A stretch of DNA of 64,000 nt, taken from positions 1 to 64,000 of the forward strand of contig CABSCP010000006.1 of the NCBI GenBank assembly GCA_902476265.1, given 5' to 3'. The notes under the pieces are model-generated. The model saw nothing but the letters and a program-made list of their open reading frames with translations, ran no database searches and was not told where the DNA came from. Shown piece by piece: positions 42,500 to 50,517 of this stretch; within the stretch, counting starts at the first letter, position 1; every line of letters begins with the position of its first letter. The stretch is from an uncultured Lachnospiraceae bacterium (GTDB lineage Bacteria; Bacillota; Clostridia; Lachnospirales; Lachnospiraceae). The position numbers and the translations under genes were made by a program.

Positions 42500-42940
42500 A
42501 TGAAAAAACTGCTGAACGAATTCCGGGAATTTGCACTCCGGGGGAATGTGATGGATCTGGCGGTAGGCGTCATCATCGGCGCTGCTTTTCAGGCCATCAT
42601 CAATTCCCTGGTGAATGATGTGATTTCCCCTCTGATCGGGCTTTTTGCCAATACGGATTTAAGTTATCTGACGGTGACGGTAAGAGATGTGGAAATCCGC
42701 TACGGCGCTTTCATCACGGCTGTCATCAATTTCCTGATCATGGCGGTGATTATTTTCCTTTTGGTAAAGGCCATGAACGGACTTGCCCATATCGGCAAAA
42801 AGAAAGAAACGCCTGCGCCTGCAGCCCCGGCTGTAAAAACCTGTCCGTATTGCAGGAGCGAGATCGCGGCAGAGGCCACAAGATGTCCCCATTGTACTTC
42901 ACAGCTGGATGAAACGGTTAAAAAGGGAGATACAGTGTGA
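42500..42940 (+). CDS. mscL: large-conductance mechanosensitive channel with C-terminal zinc ribbon
   Basis: The 146-residue protein starts at 42500 after AAAGGAGA. The MscL core is clear: FREFALRGNVMDLAVGVIIGAAF (first helix) and YGAFITAVINFLIMAVIIFLLVKAMN (second helix). In place of the usual short helical tail it ends in an Ala/Pro linker and a zinc ribbon, CPYCRSEIAAEATRCPHC. It opens under membrane tension to release solutes during hypo-osmotic shock. Its last 23 bases overlap the 3' end of the convergent histidine kinase gene. Confidence 0.92.
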   Translation: MKKLLNEFREFALRGNVMDLAVGVIIGAAFQAIINSLVNDVISPLIGLFANTDLSYLTVTVRDVEIRYGAFITAVINFLIMAVIIFLLVKAMNGLAHIGKKKETPAPAAPAVKTCPYCRSEIAAEATRCPHCTSQLDETVKKGDTV

Positions 42941-44201
42941 AAATGCTGCCTCCCTTTTCCCCGTCGGAAACGGTGAGCGTCCCGTGATGGGCGCGCAGGA
43001 TTTCGGAAGCGATGGAAAGGCCGAGACCGAAATGGCCTGTCCCCCGGGATTGATCCACCCGGTAAAACCGGTCAAAAATATGCGCTTTTGCTTCTTCCGG
43101 GATGCCAGGGCCGTCATCGGCAACGGACAGCAGAATGCCGTTTGCGTTTTCCGAAAGAGAAAGGCAGATGTGGCTGCCCGGCGGCGTATAACAAAAAGCA
43201 TTATGGATCAATATGGAGAGCACCTGTCTGATGCGGCCTATGTCGCAGGCTACAGGTGCGATTTTTTTGTCGGGGAGGCGGACGGAGAGCAGGTATCCCT
43301 TTTCCAGCGCCAAAGCTTCAAAGGCTTCATAAGTGTTTAAAAGCAGGGTATCCGCTTCACAGTTTTCCTTTTGAATGAAAAAGCCCTGGCTGTCGGCGCC
43401 TTCCAGCGTGAGCAGATCGGTGATCAGCCGGGACATGCTGTCTCCCTCCTCCTTTATAATATCGAAAAATCTGTCCTGTTCCTCCGGCCCGGCTTTCCGG
43501 CAGGCGGAAGCGGCAGAAAGGATCACGGAAAGCGGGGTACGCAGTTCATGAGAGGCGGCCGCCACAAACTGGATCTGGCTTTTTCGGCTTTTTTCAATGG
43601 GAAGGAGCAGTTTTCCCGTGAAATACCAGGAAAAAAGGGCGAGGATTATACAGGCGGAAAGTACCAGCACGGCGAATACCACCCGCTGCCTGTGAATCTG
43701 TTCGTACAGGGCGGCGATGGGTTCTAAAACCAATACGGAAAGGGTGCCCGTCTCCCGGACGGAAAAAGCAGAGCAGCCATAGTAATCGGGGGTATTTTCT
43801 CCGGTGGAAGAAAACGCAAATTCCGTATGATAGGTACGGAAAGGGGCGGCTTCCGAAAGGGGGGCAAAGTGAGTGTTAAAATAATCCCGCCCGGCCTTCA
43901 CCGCCCGGATGCGCTGTTCATCGGCATCCCGGTTATCCCATAAAAAATCAACCCCGTTATCCTGGATGCTGATAATATATTTTCCGCCGCGTTCCAATTT
44001 GGAAAGCCACTCGTGCGTGATCACAGTCTGGTTTTCCAGGTTGGAGAGGAGGGTGTTCATGTCGCTTTGGAAAGCGGAAAAATGGTTTTCCCTGAGATTT
44101 TTTTCCGAAATGAGAAGGTATCCTGCAGACATCAGGACAGTGATGAAAATAGTGATGCCGGCAAACAACAGCGTGAACCGCAGATGTATTTTACGGAACA
44201 T
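42918..44201 (-). CDS. two-component sensor histidine kinase
   Basis: The 427-residue protein starts at 44201 after GAAGGAGG. It has transmembrane helices at about 9-31 and 174-195 with a 140-residue extracytoplasmic sensor between, no obvious HAMP domain, and a kinase core with SHELRTP (His218), N box ILIHNAFCYTP, DDGPGIP and GLGLSIA. It is encoded directly after its response regulator: one base separates the regulator's TGA and this ATG. The pair is divergent from envelope-enzyme genes (deacetylase and others), which may be its targets. Confidence 0.9.
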   Translation of the reverse strand: MFRKIHLRFTLLFAGITIFITVLMSAGYLLISEKNLRENHFSAFQSDMNTLLSNLENQTVITHEWLSKLERGGKYIISIQDNGVDFLWDNRDADEQRIRAVKAGRDYFNTHFAPLSEAAPFRTYHTEFAFSSTGENTPDYYGCSAFSVRETGTLSVLVLEPIAALYEQIHRQRVVFAVLVLSACIILALFSWYFTGKLLLPIEKSRKSQIQFVAAASHELRTPLSVILSAASACRKAGPEEQDRFFDIIKEEGDSMSRLITDLLTLEGADSQGFFIQKENCEADTLLLNTYEAFEALALEKGYLLSVRLPDKKIAPVACDIGRIRQVLSILIHNAFCYTPPGSHICLSLSENANGILLSVADDGPGIPEEAKAHIFDRFYRVDQSRGTGHFGLGLSIASEILRAHHGTLTVSDGEKGGSIFTLYLPF

Positions 44202-44202
44202 T

Positions 44203-44877
44203 TCAGCCTCCTTCCAGGCGGTATCCGACGCCGCGTACGGTCGCAATTTTGGACGTGCTGCCCACGGATTGCAGACGCCGTCTCAGAAAATAAATATAAT
44301 TGTCCAGATTCCCTTCTTCCACATCGCTGTCCGGCCCCCAGACACGGCTGAGCAGGGCGGCCCGGGAGAGGGATTGCCCGCTGTTGCGGAGAAACGTTTC
44401 CATCAGGGCGCCTTCCCGCCGGGAAAGGCAGCAGGAGCCTGCCGGACCGTTTAAGACCAGCGTGTCAGGGGAAAAGGAAAAGTCCCCATAACACAGAAGT
44501 TCTGTGGAGGACAGCTGTCTGGGGCGTCTGGAAATGCTGCGGATGCGGGCGCACAGCTCGTCAAAGTCAAAAGGCTTTACGATGTAATCGTCCGCGCCGC
44601 AGTCCAGCCCCGTGATTCTGTCCTGCACTTCTCCCAGGGCGGTGAGCAGAATTACAGGAGTCTGACTGCCTTCCCGCCGCATTTGTTTCAACACCGAAAG
44701 CCCGTCCAGAACCGGGAGCATCCGGTCTAAAAGAACCAGGTCATATAAGATTTCCTTCAGATAATACAGAGCCTCTTCCCCGTCAAAACAGGAATCCACC
44801 AGGAAATTTTCTTTTTCCAGCTGGAATTTCAGGGAAAGATTCAGCTTTTTATCATCTTCTACCAGTAAAATGCGCAT
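44203..44877 (-). CDS. OmpR/PhoB-family response regulator
   Basis: The 224-residue product starts at ATG 44877 after GGGGG. The receiver domain has VEDD at the N-terminus, phospho-acceptor Asp51 (LLDRMLP) and the Lys in IVKPFDF. The C-terminal winged helix is of OmpR type (LLSRVWGPDSDVEEGNLDNYIYFLRRRL). It is the first gene of a two-gene operon with the histidine kinase; an extended TGT-TATACT promoter element lies 28 to 33 bases upstream of the start (44905-44910). Confidence 0.92.
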   Translation of the reverse strand: MRILLVEDDKKLNLSLKFQLEKENFLVDSCFDGEEALYYLKEILYDLVLLDRMLPVLDGLSVLKQMRREGSQTPVILLTALGEVQDRITGLDCGADDYIVKPFDFDELCARIRSISRRPRQLSSTELLCYGDFSFSPDTLVLNGPAGSCCLSRREGALMETFLRNSGQSLSRAALLSRVWGPDSDVEEGNLDNYIYFLRRRLQSVGSTSKIATVRGVGYRLEGG

Positions 44878-45016
44878 ATTTACCCCCGACACCGTTTTTC
44901 ATTCAGTATAACACGGAAATCTCCAAGTTTCATCTAAAGAAAAATCCTGCATTTTTCTGGAAAAAATCAGGAACCATAAGCATATGCTGTAACAAGAAGA
45001 ATGCCGGGTATTTTTT

Positions 45017-45856
45017 ATGATAAAAGATTTTTTCACTTTAATTCGGAACAAATTCAGGCACTATGCCGTCTTACCTACGATGCAGGACCTGATACATACG
45101 GACGCCTTCAAAAACTGTCTTTTCCTGCTGGGAATCCTCGCCTTTGCCAAAGCCTGTCTCATGCTGGCGCCCGAATCCCTGACCGTCTCCAGCTCCAGCG
45201 CGGTAAACGGCAGGGAACTTCCCATCTACTGCGTGCAGACGGATCAGAAAAAAGTGGCGCTCACCTTTGATGCCGCCTGGGGAAACGAAGACACACAGAA
45301 AATTCTGGACATTTTAAAAGCGCACAATGTCCATGCTACGTTTTTTATGACAGGAGGCTGGGTGAAAAGCTATCCCGAGGATGTGAAGGCCATTCTGGCA
45401 GGGGGCCACGATCTGGGAAATCACAGCGAAAACCATAAAAATATGAGCCAGCTGCCTACCTCCCAACAGGAACAGGAAATTCTGTCGGTCCATGATCGGG
45501 TGAAGGAACTGACCGGTTACGAGATGAATCTGTTCCGTCCGCCTTATGGGGATTACGACAACAGCGTAGTGCTCACCGCCAAAAAATGCGGATATTATCC
45601 GGTGCAGTGGGATGTGGATTCACTGGACTGGAAAGACTATGGGGTAAACGCGATTCTGGACAGGGTGCTGCAGTCGGAGAGCCTTTCAAACGGTTCCATC
45701 ATCCTCTGTCATAACGGGGCAAAGTATACTGCGGAGGCGCTGGATGGGCTGATCGGAGGGCTGCAGGAGAAGGGCTATCAGATCGTGCCGGTGTCCGAAC
45801 TGATCATCCGGAATGATTATCATATGGACGCACAGGGGCGGCAAATACCAAACTAA
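45017..45856 (+). CDS. membrane-anchored polysaccharide deacetylase (NodB domain, PdaB-like)
   Basis: The 279-residue protein has one N-terminal membrane segment (about 33-52) and a NodB domain outside the membrane. Motifs are TFDAAWGNEDT, HSENHKNM (metal His pair), RPPYGDYD and DVDSLDW, with IILCHNG near the end. The usual TFDD motif has Ala in place of the second Asp, as in the sporulation/peptidoglycan deacetylase clade with FDAAWG. It probably removes acetyl groups from cell-wall glycans. The ribosome binding site is weak. It is divergent from a two-component system. Confidence 0.85.
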   Translation: MIKDFFTLIRNKFRHYAVLPTMQDLIHTDAFKNCLFLLGILAFAKACLMLAPESLTVSSSSAVNGRELPIYCVQTDQKKVALTFDAAWGNEDTQKILDILKAHNVHATFFMTGGWVKSYPEDVKAILAGGHDLGNHSENHKNMSQLPTSQQEQEILSVHDRVKELTGYEMNLFRPPYGDYDNSVVLTAKKCGYYPVQWDVDSLDWKDYGVNAILDRVLQSESLSNGSIILCHNGAKYTAEALDGLIGGLQEKGYQIVPVSELIIRNDYHMDAQGRQIPN

Positions 45857-45985
45857 TACCAAACGAAAGCGAAAAGACTTCACCTGTCACCAAAACTGTG
45901 GTAGACTATATTTACTTTTCCGGTCAGAATGCCGGATTTTAAGGGAAATATAGGACAGATATGACAGGGAGTAGACAAAAACACG

Positions 45986-47806
45986 GTGAAGAAGAATAAC
46001 AGAGGACGTATACTGCTGTTGCTTTCGGCATTTTTTCTGACTGGGATTGTGCTCTTGCAGGTGAAAGGGAAAAATCCGGCCGCAGCACGGCTGTATTTGC
46101 AGCTTTCCTATGGGAATCAAAATCAGATCATAAAAGGCTGGCAGGAAGAGAACAGCCATAACATCACTTTTTTTCTGCCTTCCGGCACGGATCAGGTAAA
46201 ATGGAGATTGAAGAAGGGCGAAGAATTTTGGTTGGACGGGAAAAAGCTGGAGGACGGGCAGCGCTGCGAATGGGAAAACGGAAAAACCTATGAGCTTTTT
46301 GAACGGGGATGGCATGACAGCGCGGACCAGTATTATAAGCTCACTTTTATGCAGTCGGAACGGCTTCCCGGCGTATTTTTGGAGACGGAAACCGGAAAGC
46401 CGGATTATATTTTAGAGGATAAGAAAAACAGTGAGAAGGGCAGCCTGCTTTTGGTGGATGCAGAAGGGAATGTGGATTATACCGGCAGTTTTGCCCAGTT
46501 AAAGGGACGGGGAAATTATACCTGGCTTTTGGATAAAAAATCTTTCTCCCTGAATTTTGATTTGCCTGCAGCGCTGTTTGGCATGGCGGAGGAGACCCAA
46601 TGGGTGCTCATGGCATCCGCGGCGGAGGAGACCCACCTGATCAACCGGATGGTTTTTGAAATGATGCGGGAGGCGGGAATTTCCGATGTACAGGAGAGCG
46701 CCTGGGTGGATCTGTACCTGAACGGGGAATATGCGGGCAATTACCTGCTCTCCCGGAAAGTGAGGATTCCAAAGACCGAGGAAGACAGCTGGATGGTGGA
46801 ATTTGACGGGTACTGGAAGGAAGAGGGGGGAATCGGTTTTGACACGCTGGCAGGGGAGGCTGTGGCCATCAAATATCCGGAAACGGCAGATGATGCAGAA
46901 CAGTCCCGAATCAGCGGATTTGTCCAGCGGGTGGAAAACGCCGTGCTGGATGAAAACGGAGTGGATTTGGAGTCGGGACTTTCCTGGCAGGAACTGGCGG
47001 ATGCAGACAGCCTGGTGAAAAAATATGTGCTGGACGAAATTTCCAAATGTCCGGATGGCTGGAACGGAAGCAATTATTGTTATCTCAGAGACGGTAAGCT
47101 GTATTTCGGCGCGCCCTGGGATTATGAATTTTCTTTCGGAAACCAGCCTGCCTGGTTTTCCGGTCTGAAGCTTCCTCAGGGCCTGTATCATAAAGAGGAG
47201 ACATCCTGGTACAGAGGACTTTATCGGAAAGAAGAATTTTTAAATGCGGTCCGGGAAAGTTACCGGAACTTTTTCCGTCCCTATTTACTCTTACAGGCAG
47301 AGGAGAAACTGGACCGGCAGGCTGAGCTGATCTCTGCATCCATGAAAATGGATGCGGTCCGCTGGGGCAGGGATGCAGGACAGTTTGACCGGAAGGTGGA
47401 AGATTTAAAAAACTATATTTATGACCGCATCGGCTGGCTGGATCAGGAATGGCTTTCCCTCCCCTACACAGAAGTCCCCTACTATGGACTGCATCTGATG
47501 GACGGGGAAGAAGAATATGCGGTTTACTATATCCGGGAAGGCGGCTATGTGGAAGAATCCATGCTGGTGCGTAAGGAGGAATCCTTTACGGGCTGGTACG
47601 CAGACAGCGCATGTACCCGGCCGGCAGATCTGTTGAATACGCCTGTCTGGGAAGACCTTTATCTTTATTCCGGATGGAACAGGATGGGCGCCAGGGCAAA
47701 ATTGCTGTTTGGCCTGATACCTCTCGGAATCTTTTCTGTCATTCTGCTTTTATGGATTGGGTACAGCGCGTCGGTTCACAGAAAAAAAGAAAAGGATCAA
47801 TTTTGA
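45986..47806 (+). CDS. CotH-like kinase family protein with two membrane anchors
   Basis: The 606-residue product starts at GTG 45986; GGGAG lies about 14 bases upstream, which is weak. It has an N-terminal anchor (residues 9-25) and a C-terminal membrane segment (about 575-597), so the bulk is extracytoplasmic. The middle matches the CotH kinase fold: LKGRGNYTW...KKSFSLNFD, LINRMVFEMMREAGI, LYLNGEYAGNYLLSRKV and PWDYEFSFGN. The last differs from the common WDxDxxFG by Glu for Asp. CotH of Bacillus phosphorylates spore-coat proteins; whether this one is active is unknown. It is followed by a VanY-type carboxypeptidase with its own promoter. Confidence 0.78.
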   Translation: MKKNNRGRILLLLSAFFLTGIVLLQVKGKNPAAARLYLQLSYGNQNQIIKGWQEENSHNITFFLPSGTDQVKWRLKKGEEFWLDGKKLEDGQRCEWENGKTYELFERGWHDSADQYYKLTFMQSERLPGVFLETETGKPDYILEDKKNSEKGSLLLVDAEGNVDYTGSFAQLKGRGNYTWLLDKKSFSLNFDLPAALFGMAEETQWVLMASAAEETHLINRMVFEMMREAGISDVQESAWVDLYLNGEYAGNYLLSRKVRIPKTEEDSWMVEFDGYWKEEGGIGFDTLAGEAVAIKYPETADDAEQSRISGFVQRVENAVLDENGVDLESGLSWQELADADSLVKKYVLDEISKCPDGWNGSNYCYLRDGKLYFGAPWDYEFSFGNQPAWFSGLKLPQGLYHKEETSWYRGLYRKEEFLNAVRESYRNFFRPYLLLQAEEKLDRQAELISASMKMDAVRWGRDAGQFDRKVEDLKNYIYDRIGWLDQEWLSLPYTEVPYYGLHLMDGEEEYAVYYIREGGYVEESMLVRKEESFTGWYADSACTRPADLLNTPVWEDLYLYSGWNRMGARAKLLFGLIPLGIFSVILLLWIGYSASVHRKKEKDQF

Positions 47807-47814
47807 AAAGCCTC

Positions 47815-47844
47815 TTGTAACCGCAGACATTTTATGAATATAAT
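47815..47844 (+). promoter_or_regulatory. promoter of VanY-type gene
   Basis: TTGTAA (47815-47820), 18-bp spacer, TATAAT (47839-47844), with the start codon 40 bases further on. Confidence 0.6.
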
Positions 47845-47883
47845 AGAGGACGAAAAGGAAACAAAAGAGAAAGCAGTGAAAAA

Positions 47884-48771
47884 GTGAAGAAAAAAGAAAT
47901 TCGATTTTACAAAAGAATGATTGCGGGACTGACCGGTGCTCTGGTGGTGATCGTGGGAGCGATGGCCAGTTACTTTTATATCCGCTATGACAGTGTACAG
48001 GGAGAGATCGCCCGTCTGAACGAACAGCTTAGGGATGCGCAGCAGGAAGTGGAAGGGCTTTTAGAGGAGAATGAACTGCTGGCTGTAAAGGCGGACAGGA
48101 TCCCGGTGATGGCGCCGGACGGGACGTATCAGAAATTTGAAAAAATCCCCTTTGAGGTGGATTTGGAGGACTGGAGATATCTGCTGGTGAATGAACTCCA
48201 TCCGCTGCAGCAGGGATATGAACCTCAGCTTGCGGGAACCCGGAACGGACAACGGGTGGACAGACGCATAAAAACCGATCTGGAGAAAATGATCGATGAT
48301 GCCAGAAAAGAAGGAATGCGGCTGATGATCTGTTCCTCTTACCGGGATTATCAGAAGCAGGATGTGCTGATGGACGAGTCCATCGAAAAATTTGTAAAAA
48401 GAGGCCTGGATTACCGGGACGCTTTTTTCAAGACCAAAGAACAGATTGCCCTGACGGGCGCCAGCGAACACCATACCGGCCTGGCTGTGGATATTGTGGG
48501 AACCCGCCATCAGAGTCTGGACAGCGCTCAGGCGAATACGAAGGAAGCGAAATGGCTGGCGGAACATGCCCATGAATACGGGTTTATTCTGCGTTATCCA
48601 AAGGATAAGGAAGAGATCACCATGATTTCTTTCGAATCCTGGCATTACCGTTATGTGGGAAAAGAAGCGGCGGCTTTTATGAAGGACAATAATCTCTGTC
48701 TGGAAGAATTTGTGGAGCTTGCGCAGGCGCAGAGCAGGATGGAGAGCAGCCGGCAGGAAGAAATGGAATAA
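47884..48771 (+). CDS. D-alanyl-D-alanine carboxypeptidase, VanY/M15B family
   Basis: The 295-residue product uses GTG at 47884. It has an N-terminal membrane helix (about 12-33), a short coiled-coil stalk (residues 36-62) and a peptidase M15B domain: SSYRDYQKQ, SEHHTGLAVDIV (zinc His and Asp) and WHYRYVG (catalytic Glu/His region before it is FESWHY). It trims the terminal D-Ala of peptidoglycan stem peptides outside the cell. No vanHAX ligase genes are present, so this is most likely wall maturation rather than glycopeptide resistance. A strong terminator follows. Confidence 0.9.
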   Translation: MKKKEIRFYKRMIAGLTGALVVIVGAMASYFYIRYDSVQGEIARLNEQLRDAQQEVEGLLEENELLAVKADRIPVMAPDGTYQKFEKIPFEVDLEDWRYLLVNELHPLQQGYEPQLAGTRNGQRVDRRIKTDLEKMIDDARKEGMRLMICSSYRDYQKQDVLMDESIEKFVKRGLDYRDAFFKTKEQIALTGASEHHTGLAVDIVGTRHQSLDSAQANTKEAKWLAEHAHEYGFILRYPKDKEEITMISFESWHYRYVGKEAAAFMKDNNLCLEEFVELAQAQSRMESSRQEEME

Positions 48772-48780
48772 AAGGGGTGA

Positions 48781-48814
48781 GGGCCCGGCCGCAGAAACGG
48801 CCGGGCCCTTTTTA
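48781..48814 (+). terminator. strong terminator after VanY-type gene
   Basis: GGGCCCGGCCG (48781-48791) and CGGCCGGGCCC (48798-48808) form an 11-bp stem, followed by TTTTT. Confidence 0.93.
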
Positions 48815-48840
48815 TAATGAAATAGTCACAGACAAACAAA

Positions 48841-49080
48841 TCAGCAGTCCCCCGCATAATAGGAAACAATGCTCATGTAGTCACAGGGAGTGGGGATTTC
48901 CAGCGAAAGCTTCAGATAATTTTTGCTTTCCCGAAAGGCCCGCCATAAATCATTCTGAATTATCTCCTGTCCTTTGATATTTTCCTTTTTCCCGTCCGGA
49001 TGCAACAGATAGACCATGCCCGTGCAGGAATTTACAACCTGCAGAAAATGTTTCATATTTAATATTTTCAAGATGATCAT
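48841..49080 (-). CDS. small conserved-looking protein of unknown function
   Basis: A 79-residue frame starts at 49080 (MIILKILNMKHFLQVVNSC), chosen because GGAGGG lies 5 to 6 bases upstream. The body has LHPDGKKENIKGQE and ends in LSLEIPTPCDYMSIVSYYAGDC. I recall similar short proteins in Lachnospiraceae but know no function. It has no membrane helix. Upstream (49184-49212) two copies of ATTCTGCC lie 21 bases apart. Confidence 0.65.
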   Translation of the reverse strand: MIILKILNMKHFLQVVNSCTGMVYLLHPDGKKENIKGQEIIQNDLWRAFRESKNYLKLSLEIPTPCDYMSIVSYYAGDC

Positions 49081-49267
49081 ACCATCCCTCCGTTCTGTAA
49101 ATGCCCGGCGGCAAAGCCGGATGTTTTTTATTTCCTCTTTACAATTATGATTATATTGCATAAAGGATGAAGAAAATATCTCGATTCTGCCGATTTATAT
49201 CATTATTCTGCCATTGTAGAGCAAAGAGAAATCAGCGCAACGGGAAACGGAGCCCCTGATGACAGAC

Positions 49268-49298
49268 ATAAAAAGAGACTGTCACAAAGGACAGCCCC
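49268..49298 (-). terminator. terminator of DUF3048 gene
   Basis: Read on the minus strand, GGCTGTC and GACAGTC form a 7-bp stem followed by a TCTTTTTA tract. Confidence 0.7.
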
Positions 49299-49327
49299 CT
49301 TTCGTATGCTTGAAAGAATGGATTCTG

Positions 49328-50329
49328 CTACTGGATCACCGTATTTTTGGACTGGTCAGCGGGCATCACACAGATGAAGGTTTTGCCCGGATTGACTTTG
49401 ATTTCTTTTCCGGCGGTGTCGTAAAAGTGAGTGATGCCGGACAGGGAATCCTTGGTCCAGACCACGGGGATGGCGCGGCCGTTTGCGATGAAATACCCGG
49501 ACTTGCCCCGGTCGATGGTCTGAGCGAACAGATATCCTTTTTTGTCCCGGACAATCGTATCCGCATACTGGATGATGACGTTGTCAAAGCAGAGCTGGGT
49601 TTTTGATTCTTTGTCCGTATGGGCTTTCCCAAACTGGCTGCGGTAATATTTTCCGTCCTGCGCATTGTAGGTGAAAACCGGCTTATTGCTGGAATAGCCG
49701 GGAGTGACCTTCACTGCTGAAATTCCCTGGGAGGGGGTGAGGGCCGGTCCTGTGGCAAACTTAAAATGAGATCCCTGATAATAGGAAGTGTGCGAAGCAG
49801 CATAGCCTTTCGATGCCACTCCTTTTGCGATGTAGGAGGCACCGGTGTAAGCGTTGTGAGGGGCCTTCCTGTCACTGGAACGGAAGGACATGGTATTGCC
49901 CATTTTGGTTCCGTTTAGATTGTTGACCTGGGGCAGACTGTAATAGGTGCTCACATAAAGGTCAGGACCGCCGTAATGAATAAAAATAGGATCGTATTCG
50001 CAGGCCCAGTGAATGAAATAGTCACGACAGCTTCTCAAAGGCCCGATTTTGGTAAGGCCGTCATAATTCTCAAATACGGCCATCAGCCGGGTGACCTGCC
50101 CTTCCGCATAGGCTTCATAAATGATGTCGGCGCCGGAAAGCCCGGACTGGGGCTGGGCGGCTTTGCTGTTGTCGATCATCACCGCAGCGGGACGTCTTGC
50201 ATATACCGCATCATCCACGGGAAGCCCGGTCAGGTCGCTGGTCTGGGCCGCCTTGGCGGGAATGGATGTGAACAGGCAGCATATGCAGGCAAAAGCAGCG
50301 GCGGTTCTGGCTAAAAATTTTCTCTTCAT
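49328..50329 (-). CDS. secreted DUF3048 (YerB-like) protein
   Basis: The 333-residue product starts at 50329 after AAGGAGG. A signal peptide ends at about residue 28 (IPAKAAQ). The mature part has family features: AVYARRPAAVMIDNSKAAQPQSGLSGADIIYEA, LRSCRDYFIHWACEYDPIFIHYGG and a C-terminal MPADQSKNTVIQ region (DUF3048 N and C domains). YerB-like proteins are cell-surface proteins of unknown function. Unlike many relatives there is no lipobox Cys right after the signal. It has an almost ideal promoter at 50361-50389. Confidence 0.85.
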   Translation of the reverse strand: MKRKFLARTAAAFACICCLFTSIPAKAAQTSDLTGLPVDDAVYARRPAAVMIDNSKAAQPQSGLSGADIIYEAYAEGQVTRLMAVFENYDGLTKIGPLRSCRDYFIHWACEYDPIFIHYGGPDLYVSTYYSLPQVNNLNGTKMGNTMSFRSSDRKAPHNAYTGASYIAKGVASKGYAASHTSYYQGSHFKFATGPALTPSQGISAVKVTPGYSSNKPVFTYNAQDGKYYRSQFGKAHTDKESKTQLCFDNVIIQYADTIVRDKKGYLFAQTIDRGKSGYFIANGRAIPVVWTKDSLSGITHFYDTAGKEIKVNPGKTFICVMPADQSKNTVIQ

Positions 50330-50360
50330 TTCCTTATCCTCCTTGATCTTTTCTAATTTC

Positions 50361-50389
50361 ACTATAGAACTGCAGAATGGGATTGTCAA
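50361..50389 (-). promoter_or_regulatory. strong promoter of DUF3048 gene
   Basis: On the minus strand a perfect TTGACA (50389-50384), 17-bp spacer and TATAGT (50366-50361). Confidence 0.8.
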
Positions 50390-50454
50390 TCAAACCCATA
50401 CCTTTTGCACAATATTAAGAAAATGTTCAGCGGAAATTTAAGGAAAGTTTTCGG

Positions 50455-50483
50455 TTGTCATCCCGGGCGTTTCATATTATAAT
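50455..50483 (+). promoter_or_regulatory. promoter of hisC operon
   Basis: TTGTCA (50455-50460), 17-bp spacer, perfect TATAAT (50478-50483), about 35 bases before the hisC start. Confidence 0.8.
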
Positions 50484-50517
50484 GAACCAGGAATCATGGG
50501 AAAGATGAGGGATGAAT

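Noticed and set aside
47884..48771. Glycopeptide-resistance cluster (VanRS/VanY)
   Set aside because: A VanY-type peptidase and a two-component system are close, but vanH, vanA-type ligase and vanX are absent and the genes between are not resistance genes.
49259..49606. Plus-strand open frame overlapping the DUF3048 gene
   Set aside because: Its start lies in the terminator of the opposite gene and it has no SD; shadow frame.
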